A stretch of DNA of 64,000 nucleotides from Dehalobacter sp. DCM (GTDB lineage Bacteria > Bacillota > Desulfitobacteriia > Desulfitobacteriales > Syntrophobotulaceae): contig NZ_CP092282.1 in NCBI RefSeq assembly GCF_024972775.1, positions 1,240,001 through 1,304,000 on the forward strand, read 5' to 3'. This document shows, in pieces, positions 25,496-34,891 of the stretch. Within the stretch, counting starts at the first letter, position 1; each line of letters begins with the position of its first letter. The position numbers were made by a program, and so were the translations under genes. The notes beneath the pieces are model-generated. The model did not search any database. It was not told the origin of the DNA and saw only the letters and a list, made by a program, of their open reading frames with translations.

Positions 25496-25558
25496 ATGCA
25501 AACCAGCTAAGTTTGGGTGGAATAATAAACATGGGTCTTCGACTTAGCCGATTTGCAT
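25496..25558. repeat. 17-bp inverted repeat with 29-base spacer
   Basis: ATGCAAACCAGCTAAGT (25496-25512) and ACTTAGCCGATTTGCAT (25542-25558) are complementary except at two places. It lies between an MFS gene (ending at 25617) and the zinc-ribbon gene, both on the minus strand. It may be a terminator for the MFS gene, although no T run follows, or an operator. Confidence 0.55.
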
Positions 25559-25616
25559 AATCAATTAACACTTATTCAATAGGTTTATAAAAATCGATCA
25601 TCGAATTTTTCTGATA

Positions 25617-26960
25617 TCAATTTACATCGTTTATATCTTCCAATGTTCTCTGGCTTGTTTTTTCTCCAAAAATCAAAACGCTTATGGCTGGGATGATCAA
25701 TACCAAAGCAGCTAACCAATGAGCCCCGCGCCAGCCGTATGCCGCGAGTACAGGCGGTACGATCAGCACGGCATTAGCGGATACGATTCTGGCGACGCCA
25801 AATACGATACCGACAGAATTACTGCGGACATGCGTCGGATAAGATTCTGCTAAATAAGTATACAGCATGGACATTGAGCCGCCACCAAAAGCGCTTCGAA
25901 GCAGCATCAAGAATCCGACAATAGAGGCAATAGGAAAATATCCGATAATTAGAAACAATCCTGCGCTGATAAATGAAAATACACAGATTGGAATTTTACG
26001 GCCACCCTTATCGGAGAAAAAGGAAGCAGTCAGATCGCCAAGCGGCACCCCCCAATTGGCGATTGTCATAATTAATAAAACGCTTGTTATCGATAAGCCT
26101 ACGTTTTCTTGGAGCATAGCAGGATAGAAGCTGCCTAATAAAAATCCCCCTAAAGTGATACTAATAGCCATTAATAATAATAGAAGAGTCCGTTTAATAT
26201 ATGACTTGCTTAACATCACTTTTATGGCTTCAAGGGTACTGCTTCTTTGCTCTTTGCGATTAGCTCCTTCACTGAGATCGACTTTTTTTCCGGTTATCTG
26301 TTCAACAAGTCTTTCCGCCTCGGTGATACGGCCTTTAGATACCAGCCAGCGGGGAGACTCTTTAAACCAAAATAAACCCAGAAATACAAATATAATGGTC
26401 CCGCCCCCTAATATAAAAACAAAACGCCAGGTTTCCGGCCCCAAAGGAATAACCCACTTGGCAAACATCGTACCAAGCGGGGCTCCGATAGTACCGCAGG
26501 CTATCGTCAGCGCCTGATAGCGTCCCCTGTTTTCAGAGGGCAGCATCTCGGCAATATAGACCATGGCGATAACGACCGTACCGACGACACCAAATCCGGT
26601 AACAAAACGGGATACAATCAAATGCGGTAAGTTTGTAGCAAAACTGTTAAAGATTGAAGCCAGGGAAAAGGTCGCAACAGAGATGAGCAGTCCTTTTTTT
26701 CGTCCAATTTTATCGGCAAGCCAGCCCCCAAAGATCGCTCCAAAAAACATACCCCATAAATTTGCAGAATTGACTTGAGCGATTTGGCTCATAGTTAAGT
26801 GCCAGGATTTCATTAAAACAGGCGCTACATTTGTGAATGTAACTAAATCCATTTGATCAAAAACATAGCATATGGCCGCTAACCACAGAAATTTTCGTTG
26901 AATGGATCCAATTTTTGAACCGTCAAAATAAATGGGAACACCTTGAATAGGATGTGACAT
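25617..26960 (-). CDS. MFS transporter, aromatic-acid/sugar-porter type
   Basis: This 447-aa, 12-helix carrier imports a small organic anion, probably with protons. It has the MFS loop motif GGWLADKIGRKKG (about 80-92) and GRYQALTIACGTIG. It is a close paralogue of the carriers at 52520 and 61163. All three begin with a YFDG...Q..FLW/F segment and FDQMD/FEQLDN in helix 1, whose Asp is typical of aromatic acid:H+ symporters. GTG/ATG choice: ATG 26960 lies 9 bases after GGAGG and is preferred over ATG 26966. It lies downstream of the AP-type hydrolase gene. Confidence 0.82.
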   Translation of the reverse strand: MSHPIQGVPIYFDGSKIGSIQRKFLWLAAICYVFDQMDLVTFTNVAPVLMKSWHLTMSQIAQVNSANLWGMFFGAIFGGWLADKIGRKKGLLISVATFSLASIFNSFATNLPHLIVSRFVTGFGVVGTVVIAMVYIAEMLPSENRGRYQALTIACGTIGAPLGTMFAKWVIPLGPETWRFVFILGGGTIIFVFLGLFWFKESPRWLVSKGRITEAERLVEQITGKKVDLSEGANRKEQRSSTLEAIKVMLSKSYIKRTLLLLLMAISITLGGFLLGSFYPAMLQENVGLSITSVLLIMTIANWGVPLGDLTASFFSDKGGRKIPICVFSFISAGLFLIIGYFPIASIVGFLMLLRSAFGGGSMSMLYTYLAESYPTHVRSNSVGIVFGVARIVSANAVLIVPPVLAAYGWRGAHWLAALVLIIPAISVLIFGEKTSQRTLEDINDVN

Positions 26961-27021
26961 GTTCATTTGCCTCCATGTACGACAACATTGTGCTAATCAA
27001 TGGAACTAGGTTTAAGAAGAC

Positions 27022-27070
27022 AAGGGCTGCAAGAGGGTGATAATCAATTTGATTGTCTTCTGCAGCCCTT
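27022..27070 (-). terminator. Terminator-like hairpin after the first AP-type hydrolase gene
   Basis: AAGGGCTGCA (27022-27031) pairs with TGCAGCCCTT (27061-27070), with an inner GATAATCAA/TTTGAT stem. On the minus strand it is followed by GTCTTCTT. It separates the hydrolase gene from the MFS gene. Confidence 0.65.
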
Positions 27071-27158
27071 CTTATAATTCGTATTTTCAAAATTCTTGCT
27101 GGGTATAATATGGCAGATGAGATAGCAAATTTGACGGTTTTTGTGTAATGATTAGCAA

Positions 27159-29243
27159 TTACTTCCCTTTGGTAGGTTTTCGCGTGTATTGTTCTTCCTG
27201 GAATCCCTCCAAAGCCTGCCAGATGATGCCTCCTTCTGTGTTGCTGGGGACTTGAGTATCCGTTAAATGACAGATGGTAGGAACAACGTCGGTTACACGA
27301 GCGACTCGCCGGAATAATTCTCCTTTCTTAAGACCTGCTCCGATCATCATTAACAAATTGTCAAGTGAGTAACCTTCATGTGCCACCGTCGTCGGACAAT
27401 TCCCGTGCGTTTCACAATAAGTCGGCATCAGTTCGACGATAATATCGCCACAGTGCGGGCCTCCAAGGCCGATACTTTCCATTTCGTTCCGAGTCATGCA
27501 AAAAGCAACAACCCGTTTGCCGGTTTCCGGATGACGATAACTGTACAAATCCGAGATAAGCTGTTCGACGACAGCATTGTACTCTTCAGACTCAACAATT
27601 CCCTGCGGATCGCGTCCTTTCAGGTTGACATAGACATGGCCAAGTCTCGCGCAGATTGCTTTCGTTCTGGACCAATCAATTTTCGGTTTCTTAGTATACC
27701 GTGTTTCTTCATGGAGAACAGTATATCCCAAGTCTTCCATTACTTTAACGGCGATACCGGAAAGATGACCAAATCCGGGGTTTTTATCACCAGGCGAATT
27801 CGGAATGGCGGCATGGTCGGAGGTAATGATGATACTGGTATCGCCATCCAAATATTCGAGCATTGCCCCAACATACTTATCGTTGATTTCGTACATTTTA
27901 TAAAGCAGTTCCTGGTAAAAATCCGATCGCTTATCCCAACCCGGAAGGGTATGATTAATATACCAGTGATTGAAAATATCGATCCCGTGGAGATGGACAT
28001 AAAATAACTGCCAATCCGGATATTCGTTAAATAACCACTTGGTCGCATCAATATGCCAGTCAAAGAGATTGGCCCAAGCTTCAAATTCAATGATCCCGGC
28101 ATCCTCACGGACATCGCCCAGTTTGGCATGGGGCATCATGGGGCCGACTTCCTCAAGGAGCTTTTTCCCCATTGCGCGTGGATAGAAATAATCTAAGTTT
28201 TCAATATCCATGGCATTGGTCATCAGCATTTGAGCAAAGTTGCCATCTGCGGCTAGTTCGATCAAACGAATACGGTAGGCAACTTTGACAGGTTTATCAT
28301 CGATCGTAAAGGTGTCAAAAATATTTTCGGTCCACTCACCAACTTTGGTCTGCCCAATCGGTGCAGTATCTTTCCGGTTAGCGTAAATTGTAAGCGTATC
28401 ATAGGTTTTTCCATCACTGGCCGTTATGACGAAGTAACGGCGGACGGTGCTCTTGGCGAGAGGAACGATGGCAACTTTTGCTCCCTCAGGCAGCTCAAAA
28501 CTCCACTTTTCAGGGGCTTTCAAAGCGGCGGTAATTCTGTCAACCTCATCAATTCCTGCCCCCTCGTCATCGGCTTCCGGTGTATATACCTTAAAAGGAA
28601 ATTCAATCAGCGGAGTATCTTCGTAAGGATCAGCCTCACTTTGTTCCTTAGCCGCTTTAGCAGCCTGCTGATCGTCGTTTCCCATCATTTCTTCCAGCAT
28701 ATCCGTGCTGATAATACAATCGCTCGCGTTATCCTTAACTCCATGAGCAGAAACTTCTGTCGGGAAATTCCCTTCTCTTAATGTGATAAATTGCGGCGAA
28801 TCAATCTGACAACGGATAAAGGGAATAACTCCCGTACCGTCGACATAGACAGCGTATGGATCATCCTTGATACGAGGCGGCCAAGCTTCACAGTAGTTCA
28901 GCATAATACTGCGTTTGCCTTCACGACTGAATGCTTCCCAGATCAACTCCGATTCAACTCTGCGGGAATCCCAGTTTAATTGCGCTAAATCCAATTCATC
29001 TCCCAAGGTTTGATTAAAAAAGCAGGTTACGCCATGCGTTCTGGGCCAGTTTCCGGTAGCAATCGAAGCCCAGTTAGGCGGTGTTACGGAAGGATAGGCG
29101 CCTACCATGGAAAGGTTTTTATTGGCGACGCCTTCCTCCAAAACTTTTTTTAGGTTTGGCAATCTTCCTTCGGCTATCATTTTTTTAACAACCAAAGGGT
29201 CGGCTCCGTCGAGACCAAGCATCATTGCTCTTTTCAATCCCAT
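27159..29243 (-). CDS. Alkaline-phosphatase-superfamily phosphodiesterase/hydrolase (copy 1)
   Basis: This 694-aa cytoplasmic protein is of the type I phosphodiesterase/nucleotide pyrophosphatase group. Metal and nucleophile motifs are complete: GLDGADP (Asp), TPPNWASIATG (Thr nucleophile), HLHGIDIFNHWY (Asp, His), TSDHAAIP (Asp-His) and VAHEGYSLDNLLMM (His). A beta-rich insertion lies at about 190-330. There is no signal peptide, so the substrate must be inside the cell. The ATG follows TATGGAGGTAC. Its paralogue at 30984 is read in the opposite direction, and both carry the same promoter box. An aryl phosphate, phosphodiester or sulfate ester is possible. Confidence 0.82.
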   Translation of the reverse strand: MGLKRAMMLGLDGADPLVVKKMIAEGRLPNLKKVLEEGVANKNLSMVGAYPSVTPPNWASIATGNWPRTHGVTCFFNQTLGDELDLAQLNWDSRRVESELIWEAFSREGKRSIMLNYCEAWPPRIKDDPYAVYVDGTGVIPFIRCQIDSPQFITLREGNFPTEVSAHGVKDNASDCIISTDMLEEMMGNDDQQAAKAAKEQSEADPYEDTPLIEFPFKVYTPEADDEGAGIDEVDRITAALKAPEKWSFELPEGAKVAIVPLAKSTVRRYFVITASDGKTYDTLTIYANRKDTAPIGQTKVGEWTENIFDTFTIDDKPVKVAYRIRLIELAADGNFAQMLMTNAMDIENLDYFYPRAMGKKLLEEVGPMMPHAKLGDVREDAGIIEFEAWANLFDWHIDATKWLFNEYPDWQLFYVHLHGIDIFNHWYINHTLPGWDKRSDFYQELLYKMYEINDKYVGAMLEYLDGDTSIIITSDHAAIPNSPGDKNPGFGHLSGIAVKVMEDLGYTVLHEETRYTKKPKIDWSRTKAICARLGHVYVNLKGRDPQGIVESEEYNAVVEQLISDLYSYRHPETGKRVVAFCMTRNEMESIGLGGPHCGDIIVELMPTYCETHGNCPTTVAHEGYSLDNLLMMIGAGLKKGELFRRVARVTDVVPTICHLTDTQVPSNTEGGIIWQALEGFQEEQYTRKPTKGK

Positions 29244-29433
29244 CTTGTACCTCCATATAAAAAATAATTCATTATCCTAAGCACTTTATTCATCAGGGAA
29301 TATCCTAACCTTTAGATATTAAGAACGTTGTGAAATATATCACTTCCATAAAATTATTTATCTAAAGCGTTGAATCCTAAAATTATTTAAGTGCTTATTT
29401 GGGGTAAACATTATTGAAAATGTACTTATGCGA

Positions 29434-29481
29434 ATTATATACTTCAGCTAAAGTTATCGTCTAGAAACAAGACATTGCAAC
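29434..29481 (-). promoter_or_regulatory. Promoter with 25-bp island box (site a)
   Basis: On the minus strand the box 29481-29457 starts GTTGCA and ends TTGTTTCTAGACGA. Its TAGACG can act as -35, with TATAAT (29439-29434) 18 bases further on. It reads towards the first AP-type hydrolase gene, leaving a leader of about 190 bases. The rest of the 473-base gap (29244-29716) holds no gene. Confidence 0.6.
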
Positions 29482-29546
29482 AAAAGCCGTAAGTTATCAT
29501 AATTTGTTGCAGCTAATTTAATACCAATTAAAAATGAATATTAATC

Positions 29547-29566
29547 AAAAAAGCAATACTGCTTTT
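29547..29566 (-). terminator. Terminator of the LysR gene at 29717
   Basis: On the minus strand AAAAGCA, loop GTAT, TGCTTTTTT form a short hairpin with a T run, 150 bases after the LysR stop codon. Confidence 0.6.
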
Positions 29567-29716
29567 GGCGGTACGGCTTTTCTATGACTGATTATTCTTT
29601 TTTGTTAATTCTCAGGAATATATATAAATTGCTACCTATTTGAATGGGTTTTCTTTTGATCAAGCGCTTGAACTGGCTGTGGACTAACGAAAAGCTAGGC
29701 TTAACTTAAGCCGATT

Positions 29717-30658
29717 TCAGCAAAAAAGGCAAGTTTTCATATCATCTAAGACGTCCAAAAATGCTTGTGAGCATACGGATAATGAATTGTTTTTGTTAAC
29801 TACCAAACAATTCAACAAACTGATATCATCACATAGCGGTAAAGTAATAATATTATCCGATACTTTTTTTTGAGTATAATTTAACCAATTATAGTGTGAC
29901 ATCAAACCAATCGTTGATCCTTCTTCAATAATTCCTAGATTGATTAGATCATTTTCTGATTCTATCGCTATATCTGGAGTACCATATAAGTAGGCATTAT
30001 TCTCTAAAAATGTTATAACGTCTTTCATGCTATAATAAACGGCCAGTGGATATCGGAGTGTTTCTTTAAGTGTCACTGATCGATTTGAAGCAAGTGGCGA
30101 TAATTTAGATGTTAAAACACAAAGATTATCAGAAAATAGTTTTTGTATTTCAATTAGATTGTTCTTAGCATTTGACTTAATTTTTTTATATTCTTTGTTG
30201 ACGATGGTAATTAAACCAATGTCTGCTTTACCCTCTTTAACAGCCGTTAAAATGCCTTGGGAATCGGTTTGTTTAATATTGATCCTAACAAGCGGGTATT
30301 TTTTTTTATATTCACTAATAACTTTTGGCAATATACAAACGCCCAATAAAGGTGCAGTATAAATACATAATGCGCCTGTTAACAATTGCCCATCTAAGTT
30401 TAATGATGCATTCTCTTCGGTCTTTAGCGCTTCTAACCTTTCCAGAAAACTGCTTGTGCAATCCGCATATTTCTGACCGATTTCAGTCAATTCAACGCCT
30501 TTATTGGTACGAACAAGAAGGGTTTTCCCTAATTCTTTTTCCATCATAGAAATGGCATTGCTCATACCTTGATGAGAAATATAAAGCTGTTTTGCTGCCA
30601 GAGAAATTGACTTAGTTTTGGAAATCGCCACAAGATACCCAAGTTGTTCAATCCTCAT
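29717..30658 (-). CDS. LysR-family transcriptional regulator
   Basis: This 313-aa regulator has the winged helix-turn-helix YLVAISKTKSISLAAKQLYI then SHQGMSNAISMMEKEL (about 7-57) and an effector domain. It lies between the two divergent AP-type hydrolase genes, both of which carry the 25-bp box, so it is a good candidate for the protein that binds it. It is a paralogue of the LysR proteins at 23081 and 62603. It is divergent from the hydrolase gene at 30984. Confidence 0.87.
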   Translation of the reverse strand: MRIEQLGYLVAISKTKSISLAAKQLYISHQGMSNAISMMEKELGKTLLVRTNKGVELTEIGQKYADCTSSFLERLEALKTEENASLNLDGQLLTGALCIYTAPLLGVCILPKVISEYKKKYPLVRINIKQTDSQGILTAVKEGKADIGLITIVNKEYKKIKSNAKNNLIEIQKLFSDNLCVLTSKLSPLASNRSVTLKETLRYPLAVYYSMKDVITFLENNAYLYGTPDIAIESENDLINLGIIEEGSTIGLMSHYNWLNYTQKKVSDNIITLPLCDDISLLNCLVVNKNNSLSVCSQAFLDVLDDMKTCLFC

Positions 30659-30761
30659 TAAATAAAACTTCCTTTACATAAAATCTTATACTGACGCTCA
30701 AGCTTCATTCTAAGGAGTGTGGCACATAAAGGGGGTGTATGAAATCGGATAATAAATCTTA

Positions 30762-30789
30762 TTGACACCCTTATATCGATTATTATAAG
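30762..30789 (+). promoter_or_regulatory. Possible second sigma-A promoter before the hydrolase gene at 30984
   Basis: TTGACA (30762-30767), 16 bases, TATAAG (30784-30789). It lies in the 325-base LysR/hydrolase divergent region, upstream of the box-bearing promoter. Confidence 0.35.
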
Positions 30790-30882
30790 TGATATTTTTG
30801 TTATTTAACATTCGAATTTTATATCATAACAATAAAATGTAACTATGAACAGTGGCAAAACCATCTTGCAGTATGGTCTTTT

Positions 30883-30929
30883 GGTGCATGGTTTCTTTTC
30901 TGGACGAGAAAATGCTGATTCTATAAAAT
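30883..30929 (+). promoter_or_regulatory. Promoter with 25-bp island box (site b)
   Basis: The box 30883-30907 starts GGTGCA and ends CTTTTCTGGACGA. TGGACG (30901-30906) as -35 is followed after 15-17 bases by TATAAA/TAAAAT (30922-30929). The start codon of the second hydrolase gene lies 77 bases after the box. TGGACG-N5-ATGCT also has sigma-54-like GG-N10-GC spacing, but the -24 part is poor. Confidence 0.6.
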
Positions 30930-30983
30930 TTACAGTAGTATTCAAATACGATAGTAATTTTATAGAAATTGGAGGAGAAGCCT

Positions 30984-33002
30984 ATGAAAGAAGAAATGGA
31001 TCGCAGGCAAATCAATGATAAGATTTTAATACTTGGCGTAGACGCTTTAGATCCAAGAGCCACTGAACACTATTTACAGGAAGGAAAACTGCCGAATTTT
31101 AAAAAATTTATGGATCGTGGCGCGGCAAGTAAAGATTTGACGATGTTGGGAGGCCACCCAACCGGAACCCCTCCGATGTGGACAACACTGGCAACCGGAT
31201 GCTACGCCAATGTTCATGGTATTACGTGTTTTTGCTCTCCGAGTGAGAAGGGGCTGGATTATGTCGGGTATGGTTTGGATTCAAGAAAGTGCAAAGCAGA
31301 GTTGTTATGGAATGTATTTGCCGAAAACGGTATGAAGACACTGGTATTTAATTGGCCGGGAAGTTCTTGGCCTCCAACCAGTGACAGCCCTAATCTGCAT
31401 GTCGTGGATGGTACACAACCAGGCGGCGTCAATCAGGGAATTGGTATCATTAATCATGATTTTTATATTGTCGCCAATAAGGATATTGAGGAAGTAACTT
31501 ATCGCAGAAAAGGTGAAGTTCAAGGAATTGCTCCTTGTGAGATGAGCGATTTGGATATGGATAAGGATGAGAACGCGATAGGTCAGCCTGACAAAAAAAC
31601 GGTCATGCTGAATAATGATGAAGGAACAGATGGTTTTGTAAAACTAGGTAAGTTTGACTACTCCATGAGTCCTATTAAAAAAGCAGGTAATTGGGTTGAT
31701 GCGCCTGAGGATGCCTTGGAATTCACGTTATTGATATCTGAGGGATTAGTTCGGCGTGTGGGTTTAATCATAAAAAACGAAAACGGGGTCTATGATACAA
31801 TCAAAATATATCGCAACAAGAAAGAAACTGAACCGATAGCCATTTTACCCAAAGACGTCATGGTTCACGACATCATTGACGATGCTTATCGCGGGAAAAA
31901 GAAACTAAACGGAATCCGAAGCATGCGGGTTTTAGAATTGGCCGACGACGGCAGCAGTTTGAAGATATATTGTTCAGCGATCGTTGATATTGACGAGGAT
32001 AGAGTTTTTTCCCCAACCCGGTTATACAAGGATATCGTTGAGAATGTAGCGTACCCTGAGGATGCTCCGATGCTCTGCGCGCAAAATGCCGATGATTTGT
32101 TTAAGTGCATGCTGCCGATGTGGGACCGTTATTGCCACTGGCAATCCGATACCTTGCATTATCTGATTGAAAAAGAGAAGTATAATGTTATTTTTTCACA
32201 CAACCACAATGTTGACGCGCAGATGCACGTGATCGCAAGGAATATGAAGAATCGCGATTATAGTAAATATTCAGCTGCGGATGCTCAAAAATGTATGGAA
32301 GAAATATACTTGCAAACAGATGAGTATATTGGTTCCTTCTTGCATTATTTGGATGAAGGGTGGACTATTTTTATCGTCAGCGATCATGCACTTATATGTG
32401 CCGAATATGAACGTCCCGAGGTCGGTGACGTTATGGGAGTCAATGTGGGCTTAATGCGTCAATTAGGATTTACGGAAGTCTTAAAGGATGAAAACGGAAA
32501 TGATACCCATGACATTGATTGGTCTAAAACAAAAGCCGTCGCCAGCCGGGCAAACAACATTTATATTAATGTGAAAGGGAAATATGAGCACGGTATTGTG
32601 GAGCCTGAGGATCAATATCAGGTTGAAGAAGAGATAATGACGGCGTTGTATGGCGCAAAACATCCGATCAGCGGACAGCGAATTATTGCTTGCGCTTTAA
32701 GAAACAAGGATGCGGTTATATTTGGTATGGGCGGCTCCGAATGCGGTGATATCCTATATTGGACGGCAGAAGGCTATAATGACGATCATTTTGATGCTTT
32801 GTCAACGACATATGGGATTAACCATACCTCTCTGAGTCCGATATTCATGGCCGCTGGACCGGGAATAAAACAGGGCTATATGACCGATCGTATTATCCGG
32901 CAAATTGATGTTACACCGACAGTAGCGGTTATCGGGGGAGTTCGTATGCCGAATCACTGCGAAGGCGCGCCGGTCTATCAGATATTGGAAAAACAATATT
33001 AA
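30984..33002 (+). CDS. Alkaline-phosphatase-superfamily phosphodiesterase/hydrolase (copy 2)
   Basis: This 672-aa paralogue of the protein at 27159 has the same motif set: GVDALDP, TPPMWTTLATG (Thr nucleophile), HNHNVDAQMHV, IVSDHALI and NHTSLSPIFMAAGPG. The copies differ strongly outside the catalytic core, and this one has a different middle insertion, so they probably act on different substrates. ATG 30984 follows TTGGAGGAG; the TTG 15 bases earlier is inside the ribosome site. It has no signal peptide. It is followed by a terminator and then an MFS gene with the same promoter box. Confidence 0.82.
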   Translation: MKEEMDRRQINDKILILGVDALDPRATEHYLQEGKLPNFKKFMDRGAASKDLTMLGGHPTGTPPMWTTLATGCYANVHGITCFCSPSEKGLDYVGYGLDSRKCKAELLWNVFAENGMKTLVFNWPGSSWPPTSDSPNLHVVDGTQPGGVNQGIGIINHDFYIVANKDIEEVTYRRKGEVQGIAPCEMSDLDMDKDENAIGQPDKKTVMLNNDEGTDGFVKLGKFDYSMSPIKKAGNWVDAPEDALEFTLLISEGLVRRVGLIIKNENGVYDTIKIYRNKKETEPIAILPKDVMVHDIIDDAYRGKKKLNGIRSMRVLELADDGSSLKIYCSAIVDIDEDRVFSPTRLYKDIVENVAYPEDAPMLCAQNADDLFKCMLPMWDRYCHWQSDTLHYLIEKEKYNVIFSHNHNVDAQMHVIARNMKNRDYSKYSAADAQKCMEEIYLQTDEYIGSFLHYLDEGWTIFIVSDHALICAEYERPEVGDVMGVNVGLMRQLGFTEVLKDENGNDTHDIDWSKTKAVASRANNIYINVKGKYEHGIVEPEDQYQVEEEIMTALYGAKHPISGQRIIACALRNKDAVIFGMGGSECGDILYWTAEGYNDDHFDALSTTYGINHTSLSPIFMAAGPGIKQGYMTDRIIRQIDVTPTVAVIGGVRMPNHCEGAPVYQILEKQY

Positions 33003-33072
33003 TATAGGGTGTACCGATTTTCTGGTTATACTTTAACGATAAACGAATAACGTTAACCCCTTTCAATTTTAT

Positions 33073-33130
33073 AAGCTCCCCTTGTGAGACAGTTCATAAT
33101 GAAACAGTCTATAACAAGGGGAACTTTTTA
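33073..33130 (+). terminator. Terminator of the second hydrolase gene
   Basis: AAGCTCCCCTTGT (33073-33085) pairs with ACAAGGGGAACTT (33114-33126), followed by TTTTA; an inner GACAG/ACAGTC may extend it. The remainder of the 431-base gap holds only site c. Confidence 0.75.
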
Positions 33131-33330
33131 CGTCCCGCAAAGAAGTTGTATGGAGCCCTGTTAGTATCCGGCATACTTGAGTGGGCTATCCCATTCAAAG
33201 GCCGGAATTTTTGATATCTGTATTGGAAGTTACTAGACGCAGCGGGAGGCGATGCTAGTGCATATTTTGTGCCAGAATTATTCCTGTGCTTGTATTTTGT
33301 GTCTATAAAAAATTGCATGTAATTACAAAT

Positions 33331-33378
33331 GGTGCTCAGTTTCCTTTCTAGACGACTTAGACTAAGTTAACTTACAAT
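33331..33378 (+). promoter_or_regulatory. Promoter with 25-bp island box (site c)
   Basis: The box 33331-33355 starts GGTGCT and ends CCTTTCTAGACGA. TAGACG (33349-33354) is followed by an 18-base spacer and TACAAT (33373-33378). The box ends 79 bases before the MFS start codon. Confidence 0.6.
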
Positions 33379-33433
33379 GATATCATGCATGCAGGAGAAT
33401 TCTCCATTTAAAGAATTAGTAGGGGGTAAATTT

Positions 33434-34669
33434 ATGGAACAAAACACTAGCCAGTATGGACTTGGCGTAAAAGCTGCGGCACTTTCCACCTGTATCCTCC
33501 TTTATGGCGCAGCTTTTGTTGCTCCGGCAATGGGAGCAATTTATAAAGCATTCCCAGACACTAATCCCGAGATTATTAAAATGATCGTTTCTTTGCCAAC
33601 AATTATGAATGTCATATTTGGTATAGTTGCCGGACAATTGGCCCGTCGCTTCCGTGTCAAAAACATTTTATATGTGGCTATGTTTTGTATTTTAGTCGGC
33701 GGCGCAATGCCCGGTTTCTTTGGAAACAGCATCAAGTTCATCTTTTTCGCAAAAGCTATTTTCGGTATAGGCGTCGGTTTAAGCTTTACTCTAAATACTG
33801 CAGTAGTGGCGGACTTATTTACCGGCAAAGAAAGACAGAGTTTAATGGGCTATAAATCTGCAGTTGGGGCTACTGCAGCTATAATTTTCTCACTTCTCGG
33901 CGGATATTTGGCCAATATGAATTGGCGATACACTTTTTACGGATACTTCCTTTTCATCCCTGTATTTTTGCTTATTATCCTCAAACTCCCGAATTATGGG
34001 GTGATGGCTAAGAATGAAGAGCTTGTGAAGGAAGAGGGTCCTAAAAAATTATCTTCATTAACTCCGGCAACATTTGCATGGTCATTTGTCCACTTTATTG
34101 ACACGGCGATGATGTTTTCATTCATGACTTCGGTGGCCCTGGTTATAACCCAATTAAAAATTGGTACACCGGCTCAAGCTGGCCAGATTACGGCAATCAT
34201 GAATTTGTTTAATTTTCTTGGGGCATTAGTTGCAGGAAGATTCATATTCCGTTATTTGGGGAAATACTCAATCCCGCTTGGGATTTTGTTGAAGGGATTG
34301 GCATTACTTATTTTGGTTCTGTCAAACACGATGACAGGGTATTATCTTGCCACAGTACTATTTGGGTTCGGATTCGGCACGTATAATCCAGCGATGTATC
34401 TGCTTATTGCTTCGACAGCAAAGAGAAGCGCTTCTGCTTTAGCTATGTCTGTATTTATTGCTTTTCAAGGCTGCGGACAATTCTTGACGACATTGATTCT
34501 GATGGGAGTTACTTCAATGCTAGGTATAACCGGCCCAACCGCAGGCTGGAAAGTAGCCTCGACCGTGCTTCTTGTTCTAGGCATTGTGGTTGGTATTGTA
34601 ATGGTTTTACAAAAGAATAAGAGCTTCGACGATTCGATTAATAGTTCGAAAGCTGTCAGTGCGAAATAA
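33434..34669 (+). CDS. MFS transporter, CynX/NimT-like
   Basis: This 411-aa carrier has 12 predicted helices and differs from the three aromatic-type MFS proteins in the window. The loop motif is weak (GQLARRFRVKNI), and the N-terminal half has PTIMNVIFGIVAG and GYKSAVGATAAIIFSLLGG, as in the cyanate/nitroimidazole-type branch. ATG 33434 follows AGTAGGGGGT; a frame from 33377 has no ribosome site. It shares the 25-bp box promoter with the hydrolases, so it probably imports their substrate or exports a product. Confidence 0.78.
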   Translation: MEQNTSQYGLGVKAAALSTCILLYGAAFVAPAMGAIYKAFPDTNPEIIKMIVSLPTIMNVIFGIVAGQLARRFRVKNILYVAMFCILVGGAMPGFFGNSIKFIFFAKAIFGIGVGLSFTLNTAVVADLFTGKERQSLMGYKSAVGATAAIIFSLLGGYLANMNWRYTFYGYFLFIPVFLLIILKLPNYGVMAKNEELVKEEGPKKLSSLTPATFAWSFVHFIDTAMMFSFMTSVALVITQLKIGTPAQAGQITAIMNLFNFLGALVAGRFIFRYLGKYSIPLGILLKGLALLILVLSNTMTGYYLATVLFGFGFGTYNPAMYLLIASTAKRSASALAMSVFIAFQGCGQFLTTLILMGVTSMLGITGPTAGWKVASTVLLVLGIVVGIVMVLQKNKSFDDSINSSKAVSAK

Positions 34670-34706
34670 AGTTAACAAAAAAAGGTCTTCCTATTAACTA
34701 TCTTAT

Positions 34707-34744
34707 AAGGGCGTAATGATTGGTTTCTATTACGCCCCCTTTTA
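34707..34744 (+). terminator. Terminator of the MFS gene at 33434
   Basis: AAGGGCGTAAT and ATTACGCCCCCTTTT form a stem with an 11-base loop and T run. Confidence 0.85.
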
Positions 34745-34792
34745 TACTATACCTAAAAATTATATTAGCTATATTTATTTAGAAAAAGCTTG

Positions 34793-34808
34793 TGGGTTAG
34801 AGACTGCA
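34793..34808 (+). promoter_or_regulatory. Sigma-54-type promoter before the flavoprotein gene
   Basis: TGGGTTAGAGACTGCA has the invariant GG and GC ten bases apart, but the -24 part (TGGGTT) departs from TGGCAC. TGTCAAACA follows 11 bases later (34820). The start codon is 84 bases downstream. Confidence 0.45.
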
Positions 34809-34891
34809 AACAGTTGTCTTGTCAAACATTGAATATAAAACGATATTCATCAATAAATAGTATATCATCGCAGTATAGAAAAGGAGACAAA

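Noticed and set aside
30853-30872. TGGCAAAACC...TTGCA as a sigma-54 promoter
   Set aside because: The GG and GC are 12 bases apart instead of 10, which sigma-54 does not normally accept.
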